Positions 6,608-15,582 of a DNA stretch of 32,825 nt are shown in pieces; positions within the stretch are counted from its first letter, which is position 1, and each line of letters starts with the position of its first letter. A program made the position numbers and the translations under genes. The notes below the pieces were generated by a model. The model was not told the DNA's origin. It worked only from the letters and a program-made list of their open reading frames with translations, and did not search any database. This DNA comes from Muribaculaceae bacterium (GTDB lineage Bacteria > Bacteroidota > Bacteroidia > Bacteroidales > Muribaculaceae): assembly GCA_029057985.1 (NCBI GenBank), contig JAIDYR010000070.1, positions 21,121-53,945 of the forward strand. The letters run 5' to 3'.

Positions 6608-7885
6608 TCACCAATTGATCCCGGCTCCTCCGCCGCTCGATCTGCCTCCTCCGAAGCTACCGCCTCCGCCGCTTCCGAAGCCTCTGCTTCCCGAAGCCAT
6701 ACCTCCGAGAATAGCACCTGCGGCTAAGGCTGCCGATGCATCAGTCTTCTTAGGGATATGATATGACTCTCGCTTGGTATGACGGCAGAACTGACATTGA
6801 TAAAGGCGCTCACCGAAACCTTGACGCGTCGTCGTGGGAGGCTCTACTACTTTATCCATGACCAGATTCATGGCAATAGTATTGCAATTAGGACATTTCT
6901 GGTATTTAAGTTGCTTCTCAATGTATGGGAAGCGTTCCACAGTGCCACACTCCGGACATAACCATACGTCATAATCTACCGTGCCAAGTTTCTCTTCGAA
7001 GTCTTGAGATGGGGTCAGATACTCATTGTCGGCCTCCTCAGAAAGTTTTTGCATCTTTGCTCCGCATGTGTCGCAGATTTCCTTGACATCGCGCGCACGC
7101 CGATAAAGCAGATAGGCCACCAGCGCAATCGGAAGTGCCGCTCCCAGAGAGAGAGCTGCTCCCCACCAGTAAGTCCCCAGATGCGTGCGCCATGTCATGG
7201 CACGCCGATAATTGTCGCGTCGACGCGTAGCGATGAAGTCAACAATAAAGAGGATCAGGGTAAACATGAAGACGCATATCACCATCAGAAAGATAAACGA
7301 CATGAATACATTACTGTCGATAGCCTCCATGCGTCCGAGAGTAGTATCGGCGCGTCCGCTCTTCAATTCCTCCGCTACCGCCGGATTCTCAAGCACCTTA
7401 CATATACTTCTTACGGCATTGTAAACTCCCTGGCTGATATTGTCATCTTTCACGGCCGGACGCACATAGTTGCGAAGGATGCCGGCGCATACGGCATCAG
7501 TCAGGACTCCTTCCGCTCCGGATCCTACCTCAATCTTGGCCTTACGCTCATTCGGACATATAAGGAAGAGAACCCCATTATCCTTATCTTTGGTTCCAAT
7601 TCCCCAATGCTTGAAGAGCTGATAGGCATAATCCTCTTTCGAAAGCCCGTCGAGACTTCCGACTATCGCTACTGCCATCTCGCATGTAGTCGACTGCTTG
7701 AGATTTAGAATCTCTGCGTTTATCTCCTGCAAGGTATAGGATGAAAGCAATCCCGCCGGATCCGACACAAAGTTATTCGGATTTTCCTTGTTAGGACGAG
7801 GAATAGAGAGAGGAGCCTGCGCTGACATCATAAGGCTGCTTAGCACGCATGCTATAAGAAGGGTCAGGCGAATGATTCGATTCAT
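6608..7885 (-). CDS. TPM-domain (YgcG-like) membrane protein with zinc ribbons
   Basis: I chose the ATG at 7885 (425 aa) because it begins directly with a signal peptide, MNRIIRLTLLIACVLSSLMM. The in-frame ATG at 7915 would add MTIRNNNNNN in front. After the signal comes a TPM domain (NFVSDPAGLLSSYTLQEIN ... WGIGTKDKDNGVLFLI). One helix follows near residues 195-220 and a second near 240-260. Then come CxxC pairs typical of zinc ribbons: CDTCGAKM, CPECGTVE, CPNCNTIA and CQFCRHTK. The C-terminus is a glycine-rich tail (GSGGGGSFGGGRSSGGGAG). TPM proteins act at the membrane, but their biochemical role is unclear. It sits between dgt and the DUF3298 lipoprotein gene, all on one strand. Confidence 0.88.
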   Translation of the reverse strand: MNRIIRLTLLIACVLSSLMMSAQAPLSIPRPNKENPNNFVSDPAGLLSSYTLQEINAEILNLKQSTTCEMAVAIVGSLDGLSKEDYAYQLFKHWGIGTKDKDNGVLFLICPNERKAKIEVGSGAEGVLTDAVCAGILRNYVRPAVKDDNISQGVYNAVRSICKVLENPAVAEELKSGRADTTLGRMEAIDSNVFMSFIFLMVICVFMFTLILFIVDFIATRRRDNYRRAMTWRTHLGTYWWGAALSLGAALPIALVAYLLYRRARDVKEICDTCGAKMQKLSEEADNEYLTPSQDFEEKLGTVDYDVWLCPECGTVERFPYIEKQLKYQKCPNCNTIAMNLVMDKVVEPPTTTRQGFGERLYQCQFCRHTKRESYHIPKKTDASAALAAGAILGGMASGSRGFGSGGGGSFGGGRSSGGGAGINW

Positions 7886-7936
7886 ATTATTGTTATTGTT
7901 GTTTCGTATTGTCATTATGTTGCTATAACATGGCTT

Positions 7937-7975
7937 CTGCCGGCGACGTCTTGCGACGCCTCATACGGCCGGCAG
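7937..7975 (-). other. Nested inverted repeat at the dgt 3' end
   Basis: CTGCCGGC (7937-7944) pairs with GCCGGCAG (7968-7975), enclosing a second GC-rich inverted repeat (GGCG...CGCC). It spans the dgt stop codon. No U tract follows, so it may stabilise the mRNA end or cause partial termination. Confidence 0.4.
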
Positions 7976-9364
7976 CGTCAGGCCATTGAGCTGGCGATAT
8001 AGATTCAAGGCATAGACGTCGGTCATACCGCTGATATGGTCAAGAACTCCCTGAATCCGTCGGTATAGATCTCCTGAGCGGATGGAATATTGCGCCGGCA
8101 CTTTCTCAAACAGCAACCGTGAGAAGTTGCGCTCGGGATGCAGAGCTGCCTCAGTAAGATTTGAAAGCAGATAGGTCAGGATTCTATTGCCGGCAATCTC
8201 GATATCCACGACCTCCGGGCTTCGATATATTTTTTCCCATGCTGTCGAGCTGCAGGCGGCGTATGCATCGCTCAGACGGCTTTCCATCTTCTCGACCAAT
8301 GCTCCGGATTCCTCTCCGGTCAGAATAGAATCTTCCAATCTGACGAATGTACGCGCGCAATCCTCCACCATAGCTCCTATGACGTTGGAACGCAGATACC
8401 CGATCTGCTCATTGGGATCATGAAGACGATTCATCATTCTGATCATTCCCTGCCGGCGATCCTCCGAAAAGAAGTTGAGGAATAAATTCTTCACCTCTTC
8501 CGTCGGGAGAATTTTCAGACGATGGGAATCCTCAATATCCATCACCTGATAGCATATATCATCCGCGGCCTCTACAAGCCAGACGAGAGGATGACGGGCA
8601 TATCGCCCGGATTGATCCTTCGGAATCCCGAGAGTCTCGGCTATGCGGGCATAGATATCTTCTTCGGTCTCAAACCATCCGAATTTACCCTTCTCTCCGC
8701 AAAGAGTAGAAGGATAGGGATATTTGACCACTGAGGCCAGCGAACTATATGTCATTGCGAATCCGCCCTCGCGACGTCCCTCAAACTGATGCGTCAGCAA
8801 TCGGAAAGAGTTGGCGTTTCCTTCGAAATTGCTCAGATCCGACCATTGGCGATCAGTCAGTAGAGGTCGAAGTGCCTGCCCCTCGCCTTCAGTGAAGAAA
8901 GTGGAGATCGTCTTCTCTCCGTTATGCCCGAATGGAGGATTTCCCAAATCGTGGCTCAGGCAGGAGGTTGCGACTATATCTCCGAGATTCATCAATGGCC
9001 ATCGCATATCCGGATCCGGATATCGCTCCTGAAGCCGCAGAGCCACCTCATTGGCCATTGACCTGCCTACTGACGACACTTCCAGACTATGAGTCAGACG
9101 GTTATGCACGAAGATACTCCCCGGAAGGGGAAATACCTGAGTCTTATTCTGCATTCTCCTGAATGGGGAAGAGAAAATCAGACGGTCATAGTCGCGTTGG
9201 AAATCGCTGCGTGTGTGCCGACGCGGATCGTGGAATTCCTCCAGCCCGAGCCGCTTATCGCTGATCAGCCGCTTCCAGTCCATTTTCCCGGACTGAGCGC
9301 TCACTGGCCGACTCCCCGAATCAGGCTTCTCCGGCGAAGTCACAATCTTGTCTTCCATACGCAA
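7961..9364 (-). CDS. dgt: Deoxyguanosinetriphosphate triphosphohydrolase (dGTPase)
   Basis: The 467-aa cytosolic HD-domain enzyme hydrolyses dGTP (and in many bacteria other dNTPs) to deoxynucleoside and tripolyphosphate, adjusting nucleotide pools. Visible signatures include RRHTRSDFQRDYDRLIFSS, the metal-binding HNRLTH (87-92), the HD pair in SHDLGNPPFGHNGE (138-139), and a later aspartate region EAADDICYQVMD. Family members usually begin near MDWKRLISDKR, which here is at residue 28. The extra N-terminal ~27 residues are low-complexity, so the true start could be the ATG at 9358 or the later Met. A good promoter lies 50 nt upstream of the chosen start. Confidence 0.95.
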   Translation of the reverse strand: MRMEDKIVTSPEKPDSGSRPVSAQSGKMDWKRLISDKRLGLEEFHDPRRHTRSDFQRDYDRLIFSSPFRRMQNKTQVFPLPGSIFVHNRLTHSLEVSSVGRSMANEVALRLQERYPDPDMRWPLMNLGDIVATSCLSHDLGNPPFGHNGEKTISTFFTEGEGQALRPLLTDRQWSDLSNFEGNANSFRLLTHQFEGRREGGFAMTYSSLASVVKYPYPSTLCGEKGKFGWFETEEDIYARIAETLGIPKDQSGRYARHPLVWLVEAADDICYQVMDIEDSHRLKILPTEEVKNLFLNFFSEDRRQGMIRMMNRLHDPNEQIGYLRSNVIGAMVEDCARTFVRLEDSILTGEESGALVEKMESRLSDAYAACSSTAWEKIYRSPEVVDIEIAGNRILTYLLSNLTEAALHPERNFSRLLFEKVPAQYSIRSGDLYRRIQGVLDHISGMTDVYALNLYRQLNGLTLPAV

Positions 9365-9413
9365 TTATTCCGATAGCATCATTAATATGATCATGCCTTA
9401 AAAGGCGTGATTA

Positions 9414-9444
9414 CAAAATTACGTTAAAATTTGAAATAATACAA
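9414..9444 (-). promoter_or_regulatory. Promoter for dgt (TTG-N20-TAATTTTG)
   Basis: On the minus strand a -33 TTG (9444-9442) is followed after 20 nt by an exact TAnnTTTG -7 box TAATTTTG (9421-9414). The spacing matches the ferredoxin promoter found in this window. It lies in the 135-nt divergent gap between dgt and porT; the porT promoter in the same gap is not obvious. Confidence 0.65.
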
Positions 9445-9499
9445 CGCCTTTGCGCGTTATCTTCATAAGTTTTGCCGATTTTTTAGAGATTTTTCATAA

Positions 9500-10285
9500 A
9501 TGACTTTTCAAAACCGACATATTCCATCTCTATTAGTGACGCTGATCATTATTCTGGAGGCACTCTGCCCTTTCCAGGCTCTCGGTGCGCCAAGAGAGAA
9601 ACTATATAATCGACCTTACGCCGATCAGAAACGCCTGCATCTGGGATTCTCGGTCGGCGCGCATTTCCAGGATCTATCGTTTACCCACAACGGCCTCGTC
9701 ACTCCCGACGGCCAGAGATGGGTTGCGGAGGTCCCATCCTTCTCTCCGGGATTCTGCGTAAATGTCCTTGGCGATCTGCGGCTGCATAAATATCTGAATC
9801 TTCGGCTGACTCCGGGAATGTACTTCGGTTCGAAGACGGTAAAGATGATAGATTTCAACGCTCCTCCGGGCGGTTATCCCGCTCAAGGGGAGGGAGAAGA
9901 AAATTTACTGCCTACTTCCGCGACACAAGATATTAAGAGCGCCTACGTAGTAGTTCCGATCGATCTGAAAATCTCCGGCGACCGCCTGGGCAATACCCGC
10001 CCTTATGTCACTGTCGGCGCCATGGCATCGTTCGATGTCAGTAAAAAGCGCTCGGACTATCTCATGTTTAACGCCGGCGACGCATATCTGACCGTCGGGT
10101 TGGGATGCGATTTCTATCTACCCTTCTTCAAGTTCATCCCGGAAATCAAATTCTGTTTCGGACTGACCGATATCCTTCGCCATGACCGACCTGACCTTGA
10201 CCTGGATCCGAATACGTTCAAGATGACCCAGTCGCTGTCAAAAGTCAAGTCAAATATGGTCGTAGTAAACTTCTATTTCGAATAA
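9500..10285 (+). CDS. porT: PorT-family outer-membrane T9SS protein
   Basis: The 261-aa product has an N-terminal signal (hydrophobic to about residue 29). The rest is a beta-barrel pattern with PorT features: LYNRPYADQKRLHLGFSVG, AEVPSFSPGFCVNVLGDLRL, LNLRLTPGMYFGSK, VVVPIDLKISGDR and the ending VVNFYFE. PorT/SprT is required for T9SS function in Porphyromonas and Flavobacterium, probably in outer-membrane assembly or maturation of the translocon. Its stop codon is immediately followed by the porP ATG, with no spacer, so the two should be co-translated. In P. gingivalis porT lies away from porPKLMN, which makes this arrangement notable. Confidence 0.85.
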   Translation: MTFQNRHIPSLLVTLIIILEALCPFQALGAPREKLYNRPYADQKRLHLGFSVGAHFQDLSFTHNGLVTPDGQRWVAEVPSFSPGFCVNVLGDLRLHKYLNLRLTPGMYFGSKTVKMIDFNAPPGGYPAQGEGEENLLPTSATQDIKSAYVVVPIDLKISGDRLGNTRPYVTVGAMASFDVSKKRSDYLMFNAGDAYLTVGLGCDFYLPFFKFIPEIKFCFGLTDILRHDRPDLDLDPNTFKMTQSLSKVKSNMVVVNFYFE

Positions 10286-11302
10286 ATGAATCGCCTCCAG
10301 CTATATATCATGCGACTCTGTCGCTGCGCATTGCGCCCTGCGATATTTCTCGTAGCGATCCTCGGCATCCGCCTTGCAGCCTATGCCCAGGCCGAACCTC
10401 AGCTGACGCAGTATTGGGCTGTCCCGGCCTATTTTAACCCGGCTCAGACCGGCACTCTCGACTACATCCGCATCCGCGGAGGCGCCAAACTGCAATGGAT
10501 CGGTATCGATAACGCTCCGAAGACTTTTCTTGCGGCCGCAGATGCCCCCTTCAAGATCGGATCAAAACGCATAGGTGTGGGAGTAAACTTCTCCCAGCAG
10601 TCGATGGGTCTTTTTTCCAATCTCCAGGCCAATATCCAGGCTTCATATAAATTCAATTTGTTGAAAGGCACTTTCAGTATAGGCCTGCAAGGGGGTTACT
10701 ACAATTCCAAGTTCAAGGGTTCGGAAATCTATATTCCCGACGATGACGATTATCATCAGGGATCCGACACATCGCTACCCTCTCAAGACCTGACAGGCAA
10801 TTCATTTGACTTCTCGGCAGGCATCAGCTATACCCATAAGTATTTCTCCGTCGGAGTCTCCGGACTCCATCTTCTCCAGCCTACCGTCAAACTCAATATC
10901 GAGGGTTCGGAAAATTCCGAGAGTCACGAATACGAGACTTCTCTTCCCAGAACGCTATATTTCATCGCAGACGGCAATATTCCGCTAAAAAACACGTTAT
11001 TTGAATTGCAGCCCTCTCTACTCGTGCGCACCGATTTTTCCAATTTCGGAGCCGAAGTGACTGCCAGGGCGCGCTACAATAAGTTTATCTCATTCGGGAT
11101 CGGCTACCGATGGAAAGAAGCCGTCAGCGCCATGGTCGGCGCCGAATTTAAAAACTTCTTCCTCGGCTACGCGTTCGATTATCCTCTCTCAGCTATCAAC
11201 CGGGCCTCATCCGGAAGCCACGAGATTATCGCCGGATATTCGCTAAAGCTCGATTTCTCCGGCAAGAACCGCAATAAGCACCGTTCAATCCGATTAATGT
11301 AA
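10286..11302 (+). CDS. porP: PorP/SprF-family T9SS outer-membrane protein
   Basis: The 338-aa protein has a signal peptide ending near AAYAQA (~residue 36). It then shows the family start, EPQLTQYWAVPAYFNPAQTG, followed by alternating beta-strand repeats (for example VGVNFSQQSMGLFSNLQANI and SFGIGYRWKEAVSAMVGAEF). PorP/SprF proteins are 14-strand outer-membrane barrels that work with the T9SS motor or help deliver adhesins. Position at the head of porK-L-M-N matches P. gingivalis. It starts directly after the porT stop codon, and the porK reading frame begins 16 nt after its own stop. Confidence 0.92.
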   Translation: MNRLQLYIMRLCRCALRPAIFLVAILGIRLAAYAQAEPQLTQYWAVPAYFNPAQTGTLDYIRIRGGAKLQWIGIDNAPKTFLAAADAPFKIGSKRIGVGVNFSQQSMGLFSNLQANIQASYKFNLLKGTFSIGLQGGYYNSKFKGSEIYIPDDDDYHQGSDTSLPSQDLTGNSFDFSAGISYTHKYFSVGVSGLHLLQPTVKLNIEGSENSESHEYETSLPRTLYFIADGNIPLKNTLFELQPSLLVRTDFSNFGAEVTARARYNKFISFGIGYRWKEAVSAMVGAEFKNFFLGYAFDYPLSAINRASSGSHEIIAGYSLKLDFSGKNRNKHRSIRLM

Positions 11303-11318
11303 CACCCTCTCAGCCTAT

Positions 11319-12773
11319 ATGACTGCAATGAAAATTATGAAACTTAAATATCTCCCCGTCATTCCGGCCATTCTTTCTATGGCTTCGTGTGCCGCTCCAA
11401 AAGGAGGAGGCGCAGGAGGTGAAGTGACCGGTGTCGGCGGCTCCTCATTCGCCGAGCCGGCTCCCTACGGAATGGTACTCGTCGACCGCGGTGCCTACGC
11501 CATGGGTCCTGCTACCGATGACTCACTGCGCGGCATTAAGGCCAATCCTCGTGGAGTTTCCATCGACTCGTTCTGGATGGACGAGACGGAAGTGACAAAC
11601 TCTAAATATAAGCAGTTCGTCTTTTGGGTACGCGACTCCATTATCCGCGAGCGTCTCGCCGACCCTGCTTTCGGCGGAAACGAGGCCTTCAAAATCGAAG
11701 AAGACAAGGAGGGAAACCCCATCAAGCCTTACCTCAACTGGAATAAACCAATTCCATGGCGAAACGCAAATGAGGACGAGATGAGAGCCATAGAGTCTGT
11801 CTACCGCACCAACCCCATCACAGGCCGACGCGAACTCGACCCGACTCAACTCAATTATCGCTACGAAATCTTCAATCATACCGCAGCTGCTCAGCGTAAA
11901 AACCGTCTTGATCCGGCCGCCCGCGAATACAACACTGACATCCCCGTCGACGAGACTCTCCCCATCATTTCCAAGGATACTGCCTATATGACGGATGAGG
12001 GCGAGATTATCCGCGAGACAGTGTCGCGTCCGCTTACAGGCAACTACGACTTCCTGAATACATACATAGTCAACGTCTATCCCGACACTACCGCCTGGAT
12101 CAATGACTTCGACAATGCCTACAACGAACCCTATACCCGCCTCTACTTCTCTCACGCAGGATATAATGATTACCCTGTAGTAGGCGTAAGCTGGGAGCAG
12201 GCCAACGCATTCGCCAACTGGCGCACTGATTATCTCCGCCGCTCGCTTGGTCGGGAGGGAGTATATATCGAGCCTTATCGACTCCCGACCGAAGCCGAAT
12301 GGGAATACGCAGCCCGCGCAGGCAACTCCGAGTCGTCTTATCCCTGGGAGGAAACCCTTCCCTATGATGAACGCGGCTGCTTCTATGCCAACTTCAAACC
12401 GATGGAGGGAGACTTCGTACGCGACGGCCACGTCATCACATCCGCTGTCGGCACCTTCGCCCCCAATGACTTCGGACTCTACGACATGGCCGGCAACGTC
12501 TCGGAATGGACTTCAACGGCATATACGGAGAGCCTTAATAAACTTACGTCTGACCTCAACCCCGAATACCGCTATGACGCGGCCAAGGAAGACCCTTACA
12601 AGATGAAGCGCAAGATTGTGCGCGGAGGCAGCTGGAAGGATGTAGCGCAGAATCTACGTTCCGACCTGCGGATGTGGGAGTATCAGAACGAACAGCGCTC
12701 CTACATCGGATTCCGATGCGTACGCTCGCAGATCGGCTTCGCCAAAGGCACTCAGAAGAAGCGCCGTAAGTAA
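11319..12773 (+). CDS. porK: T9SS ring lipoprotein PorK/GldK
   Basis: The 484-aa product has a lipoprotein signal with lipobox LSMASC (Cys24). A formylglycine-generating-enzyme-like (FGE/SUMF) fold follows: YGMVLVDRGAYAMGP, DSFWMDETEVTNSKYK, VVGVSWEQANAFANWR, YRLPTEAEWEYAARAG, FGLYDMAGNVSEW, IVRGGSW and IGFRCVR. The catalytic FGE role is not expected in PorK; with PorN it forms the large periplasmic ring under the outer membrane. The C-terminus is short and basic (GTQKKRRK). The start could also be the ATG at 11337, which would give MKLKYLP. A 37-nt gap separates it from porL. Confidence 0.95.
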   Translation: MTAMKIMKLKYLPVIPAILSMASCAAPKGGGAGGEVTGVGGSSFAEPAPYGMVLVDRGAYAMGPATDDSLRGIKANPRGVSIDSFWMDETEVTNSKYKQFVFWVRDSIIRERLADPAFGGNEAFKIEEDKEGNPIKPYLNWNKPIPWRNANEDEMRAIESVYRTNPITGRRELDPTQLNYRYEIFNHTAAAQRKNRLDPAAREYNTDIPVDETLPIISKDTAYMTDEGEIIRETVSRPLTGNYDFLNTYIVNVYPDTTAWINDFDNAYNEPYTRLYFSHAGYNDYPVVGVSWEQANAFANWRTDYLRRSLGREGVYIEPYRLPTEAEWEYAARAGNSESSYPWEETLPYDERGCFYANFKPMEGDFVRDGHVITSAVGTFAPNDFGLYDMAGNVSEWTSTAYTESLNKLTSDLNPEYRYDAAKEDPYKMKRKIVRGGSWKDVAQNLRSDLRMWEYQNEQRSYIGFRCVRSQIGFAKGTQKKRRK

Positions 12774-12810
12774 TCTTAAGGTTTAATTTTTTGAAACTTA
12801 CTTAGCATCA

Positions 12811-13869
12811 ATGGTTAAAATCAGAAAATACGCTAATGGCATCGAGCGCTTCCTCCACGGAGAGAAAGGCCAGAGATTCTTCAACTTTGCCTATTCCATA
12901 GGCGCTGCGATCGTCATTTGGGGCGCACTCTTCAAAATTCTTCACCTCCCGGGAGGTTCCACTCTGCTCTGTATCGGCATGGGCACTGAGATCGCAATGT
13001 TTATCCTTACTGCATTCGACAGGCCGCCGAAAGAATATTCCTGGGAAGAAGTGTTCCCCGTCCTTGACTCGAAAGACCCCGAGGATCGTCCGAATTTCTC
13101 CGGTGGAGGAGGTGGAGGAGGCGGCTATACTGGCCCTGTCGGCCAGGCTGTATCAGCAGAATCCACCTATTATCCCGGAGATATCGACACAGCCGCAATG
13201 GTAGTCGCCGGAGGTCAGCACCCTGCCGCCCAGGGCCCGACAGCAGCGCAGGGCGTAGCGGCTCTTTCGCAGACTCTTGATATCTCGGAGGAGGATACGA
13301 TGTCGCTTCGCGACTCAATCTCGCGCCTCGCCCAGGCATCCGAGCAGATATCGCAGATGGCCGACCTTTCCGCGGCCACGCAGGATTATCTTTCGCAGCT
13401 ATCCGGCATTGCCGAGCAGATGACTCAGCTTAAGGAGACCACTAAATCGCTCAACGATGTATCGGCCGTGTTGCTCAATTCATACCAGGCAATCACTCAG
13501 AACTCCGATTCCATCTCCCGCTCTGCGGAGGGATACGTCGACCGTATGGAAGACCTCAACCGCAATATCGGAGGCCTCAACACAATTTATGAGATCCAGC
13601 TCAAATCGATATCCTCTCAGCTCGAATCTATCGACCGCGTCAACCGCGGCCTGAAGGATATTCGCGATATGTACGAGAAATCGGCTGCCGAAAGCGCTCA
13701 TTACTGCGAGGAGACAGAAAAGATGGCCCGCTATATGAAGCAGCTTAACAGCGTATACGAGAAGATGATCACTGCTATGACCATCAATATGTATAATCCG
13801 ATGATGGGCGGAGCAGGAGCGGTCCAGGGACAGAATCCAGTCAATCCTTTCGAGGGTAAAGACGCCTGA
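12811..13869 (+). CDS. porL: T9SS inner-membrane motor protein PorL/GldL
   Basis: The 352-aa protein has two N-terminal membrane helices (about residues 26-44 and 49-68). Glu60 in the second helix (GMGTEIAMF) is the likely counterpart of the proton-handling glutamate of GldL. The sequence PPKEYSWEEVFPVL after helix 2 is conserved in the family. A glycine-rich linker (GGGGGGGYTG, ~100-110) and an alanine/glutamine-rich stretch follow. Then comes a long predicted coiled coil (~150-320) in the cytoplasm. PorL5-PorM2 complexes use the proton motive force to drive T9SS. The protein is longer than flavobacterial GldL, mainly through the cytoplasmic part. 97 nt separate it from porM. Confidence 0.95.
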   Translation: MVKIRKYANGIERFLHGEKGQRFFNFAYSIGAAIVIWGALFKILHLPGGSTLLCIGMGTEIAMFILTAFDRPPKEYSWEEVFPVLDSKDPEDRPNFSGGGGGGGGYTGPVGQAVSAESTYYPGDIDTAAMVVAGGQHPAAQGPTAAQGVAALSQTLDISEEDTMSLRDSISRLAQASEQISQMADLSAATQDYLSQLSGIAEQMTQLKETTKSLNDVSAVLLNSYQAITQNSDSISRSAEGYVDRMEDLNRNIGGLNTIYEIQLKSISSQLESIDRVNRGLKDIRDMYEKSAAESAHYCEETEKMARYMKQLNSVYEKMITAMTINMYNPMMGGAGAVQGQNPVNPFEGKDA

Positions 13870-13966
13870 TACGCCATCGCGCCGGCTCTCAACCAATCAA
13901 AAACGTCATAACCCGGCTCCCTGACCAACGTCCGGAGCTATAAGATAATTAAAGAATTTTACACAC

Positions 13967-15541
13967 ATGGCAGGTGGTAATAATGTAGCAAGAATGTCGC
14001 CCCGTCAGAGGATGATCAACCTGATGTATATCGTCCTGACCGCAATGCTGGCTCTCAACGTCAGCAGCGACGTCCTCAATGGCTTCAGCCAGGTTCAGGA
14101 TGGGCTCCAGCGCACCAACCTGAGCATGTCGGCAAAAAACGAACTGCAATTCAAATATCTCGAAGATCTGTATAAGAAGAATCCGGCCAAAGCCGGACCC
14201 TGGTATGAGAAAGGGAAGGATCTTCACATGCAATCGACTCAACTCTATCTCTCCATTGACTCCCTCAAGACTCTTATCGCTGAAAAGGCCGATGGCCCCG
14301 GAGCGGACTTTAAAAATATTATAAATCTCGATGACCTCGAGGCTGCCTCTGTCACGATGCTCAATCCTACAACTCTGCGCGGTAAGAAACTGCGTGAGAC
14401 AGTGGAACAATATCGTGCCCTGGTCTCCACCATGATTGTCGATTCCATGAAGCGCGCACACGTCAACGACATGCTGTCGACGACGGTCACCCCACCTCCC
14501 GGCACGGTAGGACCATATTCGTGGGAGCAAAAAATGTTTGAGAATATGCCGGCAATCGCGGCCGTCACTCTGCTGACCAAACTGCAGAATGATATCCGGC
14601 AGGCTGAATCGGAGGCAATGACAAATCTCATCACCAACGTCGATATAGGCGACATTCGCGTCAACGAACTCAACGCCTACGTCATCCCGCGGTCAAACAT
14701 GATCATCAGGGGAGGAAAATATTCGGCCAATATTGTCCTCGCCGCAATCGATACGACACAACGCCCGACAATCTACGTCGGAGGCAACCGCCTGAGTTCC
14801 CCCAACGGACTCTATGAGTTTACCGCCAATTCAGTGGGCACTCATGAATTTTCAGGTTATATCGAGGTCTTCAAAGGTGACGGCACTACTGATCGCCGCC
14901 CCTTCAAATCCTCCTATACAGTCATTGAGCCGATGGCAACTATATCCCCGACGATGATGAATGTACTGTATGCGGGCATCGACAACCCGATATCCATCAG
15001 TGTGCCGGGAGTCCCGATGAACGCCGTGCAGGCTACTATCTCCGCGGGAACACTGACCCGCAACGGGGATACATGGACAGCTCGCGTCAGCCAGGTCGGC
15101 TCGGAAGTGGAAATATCCGTTTCCGCTGAACTCGACGGTCGCCGGCAGGCTGTCGGCTCCATGAAGCTCAAGGTGAGAAAACTCCCTGACCCGACCGCCT
15201 ATATCGCTCTGCGTGATGCCTCAGGAAATGCAGTCCATTATAAAGGCACTCCCAAACGCATCTCTAAAGCTCAGCTCATGAGCGCCGGCGGACTGGGAGC
15301 CTCAGTCGATGACGGCATTATCAATGTAACTTACAGTGTAGTAAGCTTCTCGACTATCTTCTTCGACTCGATGGGCAACGCTATCCCCGAGGTCAGCGCA
15401 GGAGCCTCTTTCTCCGAGCGTCAGAAGGAGCAGTTCAAACGCCTCAAACCCGGAAAGTCCTTCTTCATTTCCAATATCAAGGCTAAAGGACCCGACGGCA
15501 TCACCCGCGACATCTCCCCGATGGAGGTCGCTCTTAACTAA
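13967..15541 (+). CDS. porM: T9SS motor shaft protein PorM/GldM
   Basis: The 524-aa protein has one N-terminal helix (about 17-34, MINLMYIVLTAMLALNVSSD). It is preceded by the conserved basic SPRQR, where an arginine partners the PorL glutamate in the known motor. A large periplasmic part of four domains follows: helical D1, then beta-rich domains containing VNELNAYVIPRSNMIIRGG and SVPGVPMNAVQATIS. PorM dimers span the periplasm and contact the PorK/N ring. Length matches the family. It is followed 41 nt later by porN. Confidence 0.96.
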   Translation: MAGGNNVARMSPRQRMINLMYIVLTAMLALNVSSDVLNGFSQVQDGLQRTNLSMSAKNELQFKYLEDLYKKNPAKAGPWYEKGKDLHMQSTQLYLSIDSLKTLIAEKADGPGADFKNIINLDDLEAASVTMLNPTTLRGKKLRETVEQYRALVSTMIVDSMKRAHVNDMLSTTVTPPPGTVGPYSWEQKMFENMPAIAAVTLLTKLQNDIRQAESEAMTNLITNVDIGDIRVNELNAYVIPRSNMIIRGGKYSANIVLAAIDTTQRPTIYVGGNRLSSPNGLYEFTANSVGTHEFSGYIEVFKGDGTTDRRPFKSSYTVIEPMATISPTMMNVLYAGIDNPISISVPGVPMNAVQATISAGTLTRNGDTWTARVSQVGSEVEISVSAELDGRRQAVGSMKLKVRKLPDPTAYIALRDASGNAVHYKGTPKRISKAQLMSAGGLGASVDDGIINVTYSVVSFSTIFFDSMGNAIPEVSAGASFSERQKEQFKRLKPGKSFFISNIKAKGPDGITRDISPMEVALN

Positions 15542-15582
15542 TCGAAAATACGGCTATCCAACCGAACCCCTCTGTATAAAAG

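Noticed and set aside
11523..12431. 302-aa minus-strand open frame inside porK
   Set aside because: It is antisense to a clear PorK gene with all conserved motifs; no recognisable family or start context.
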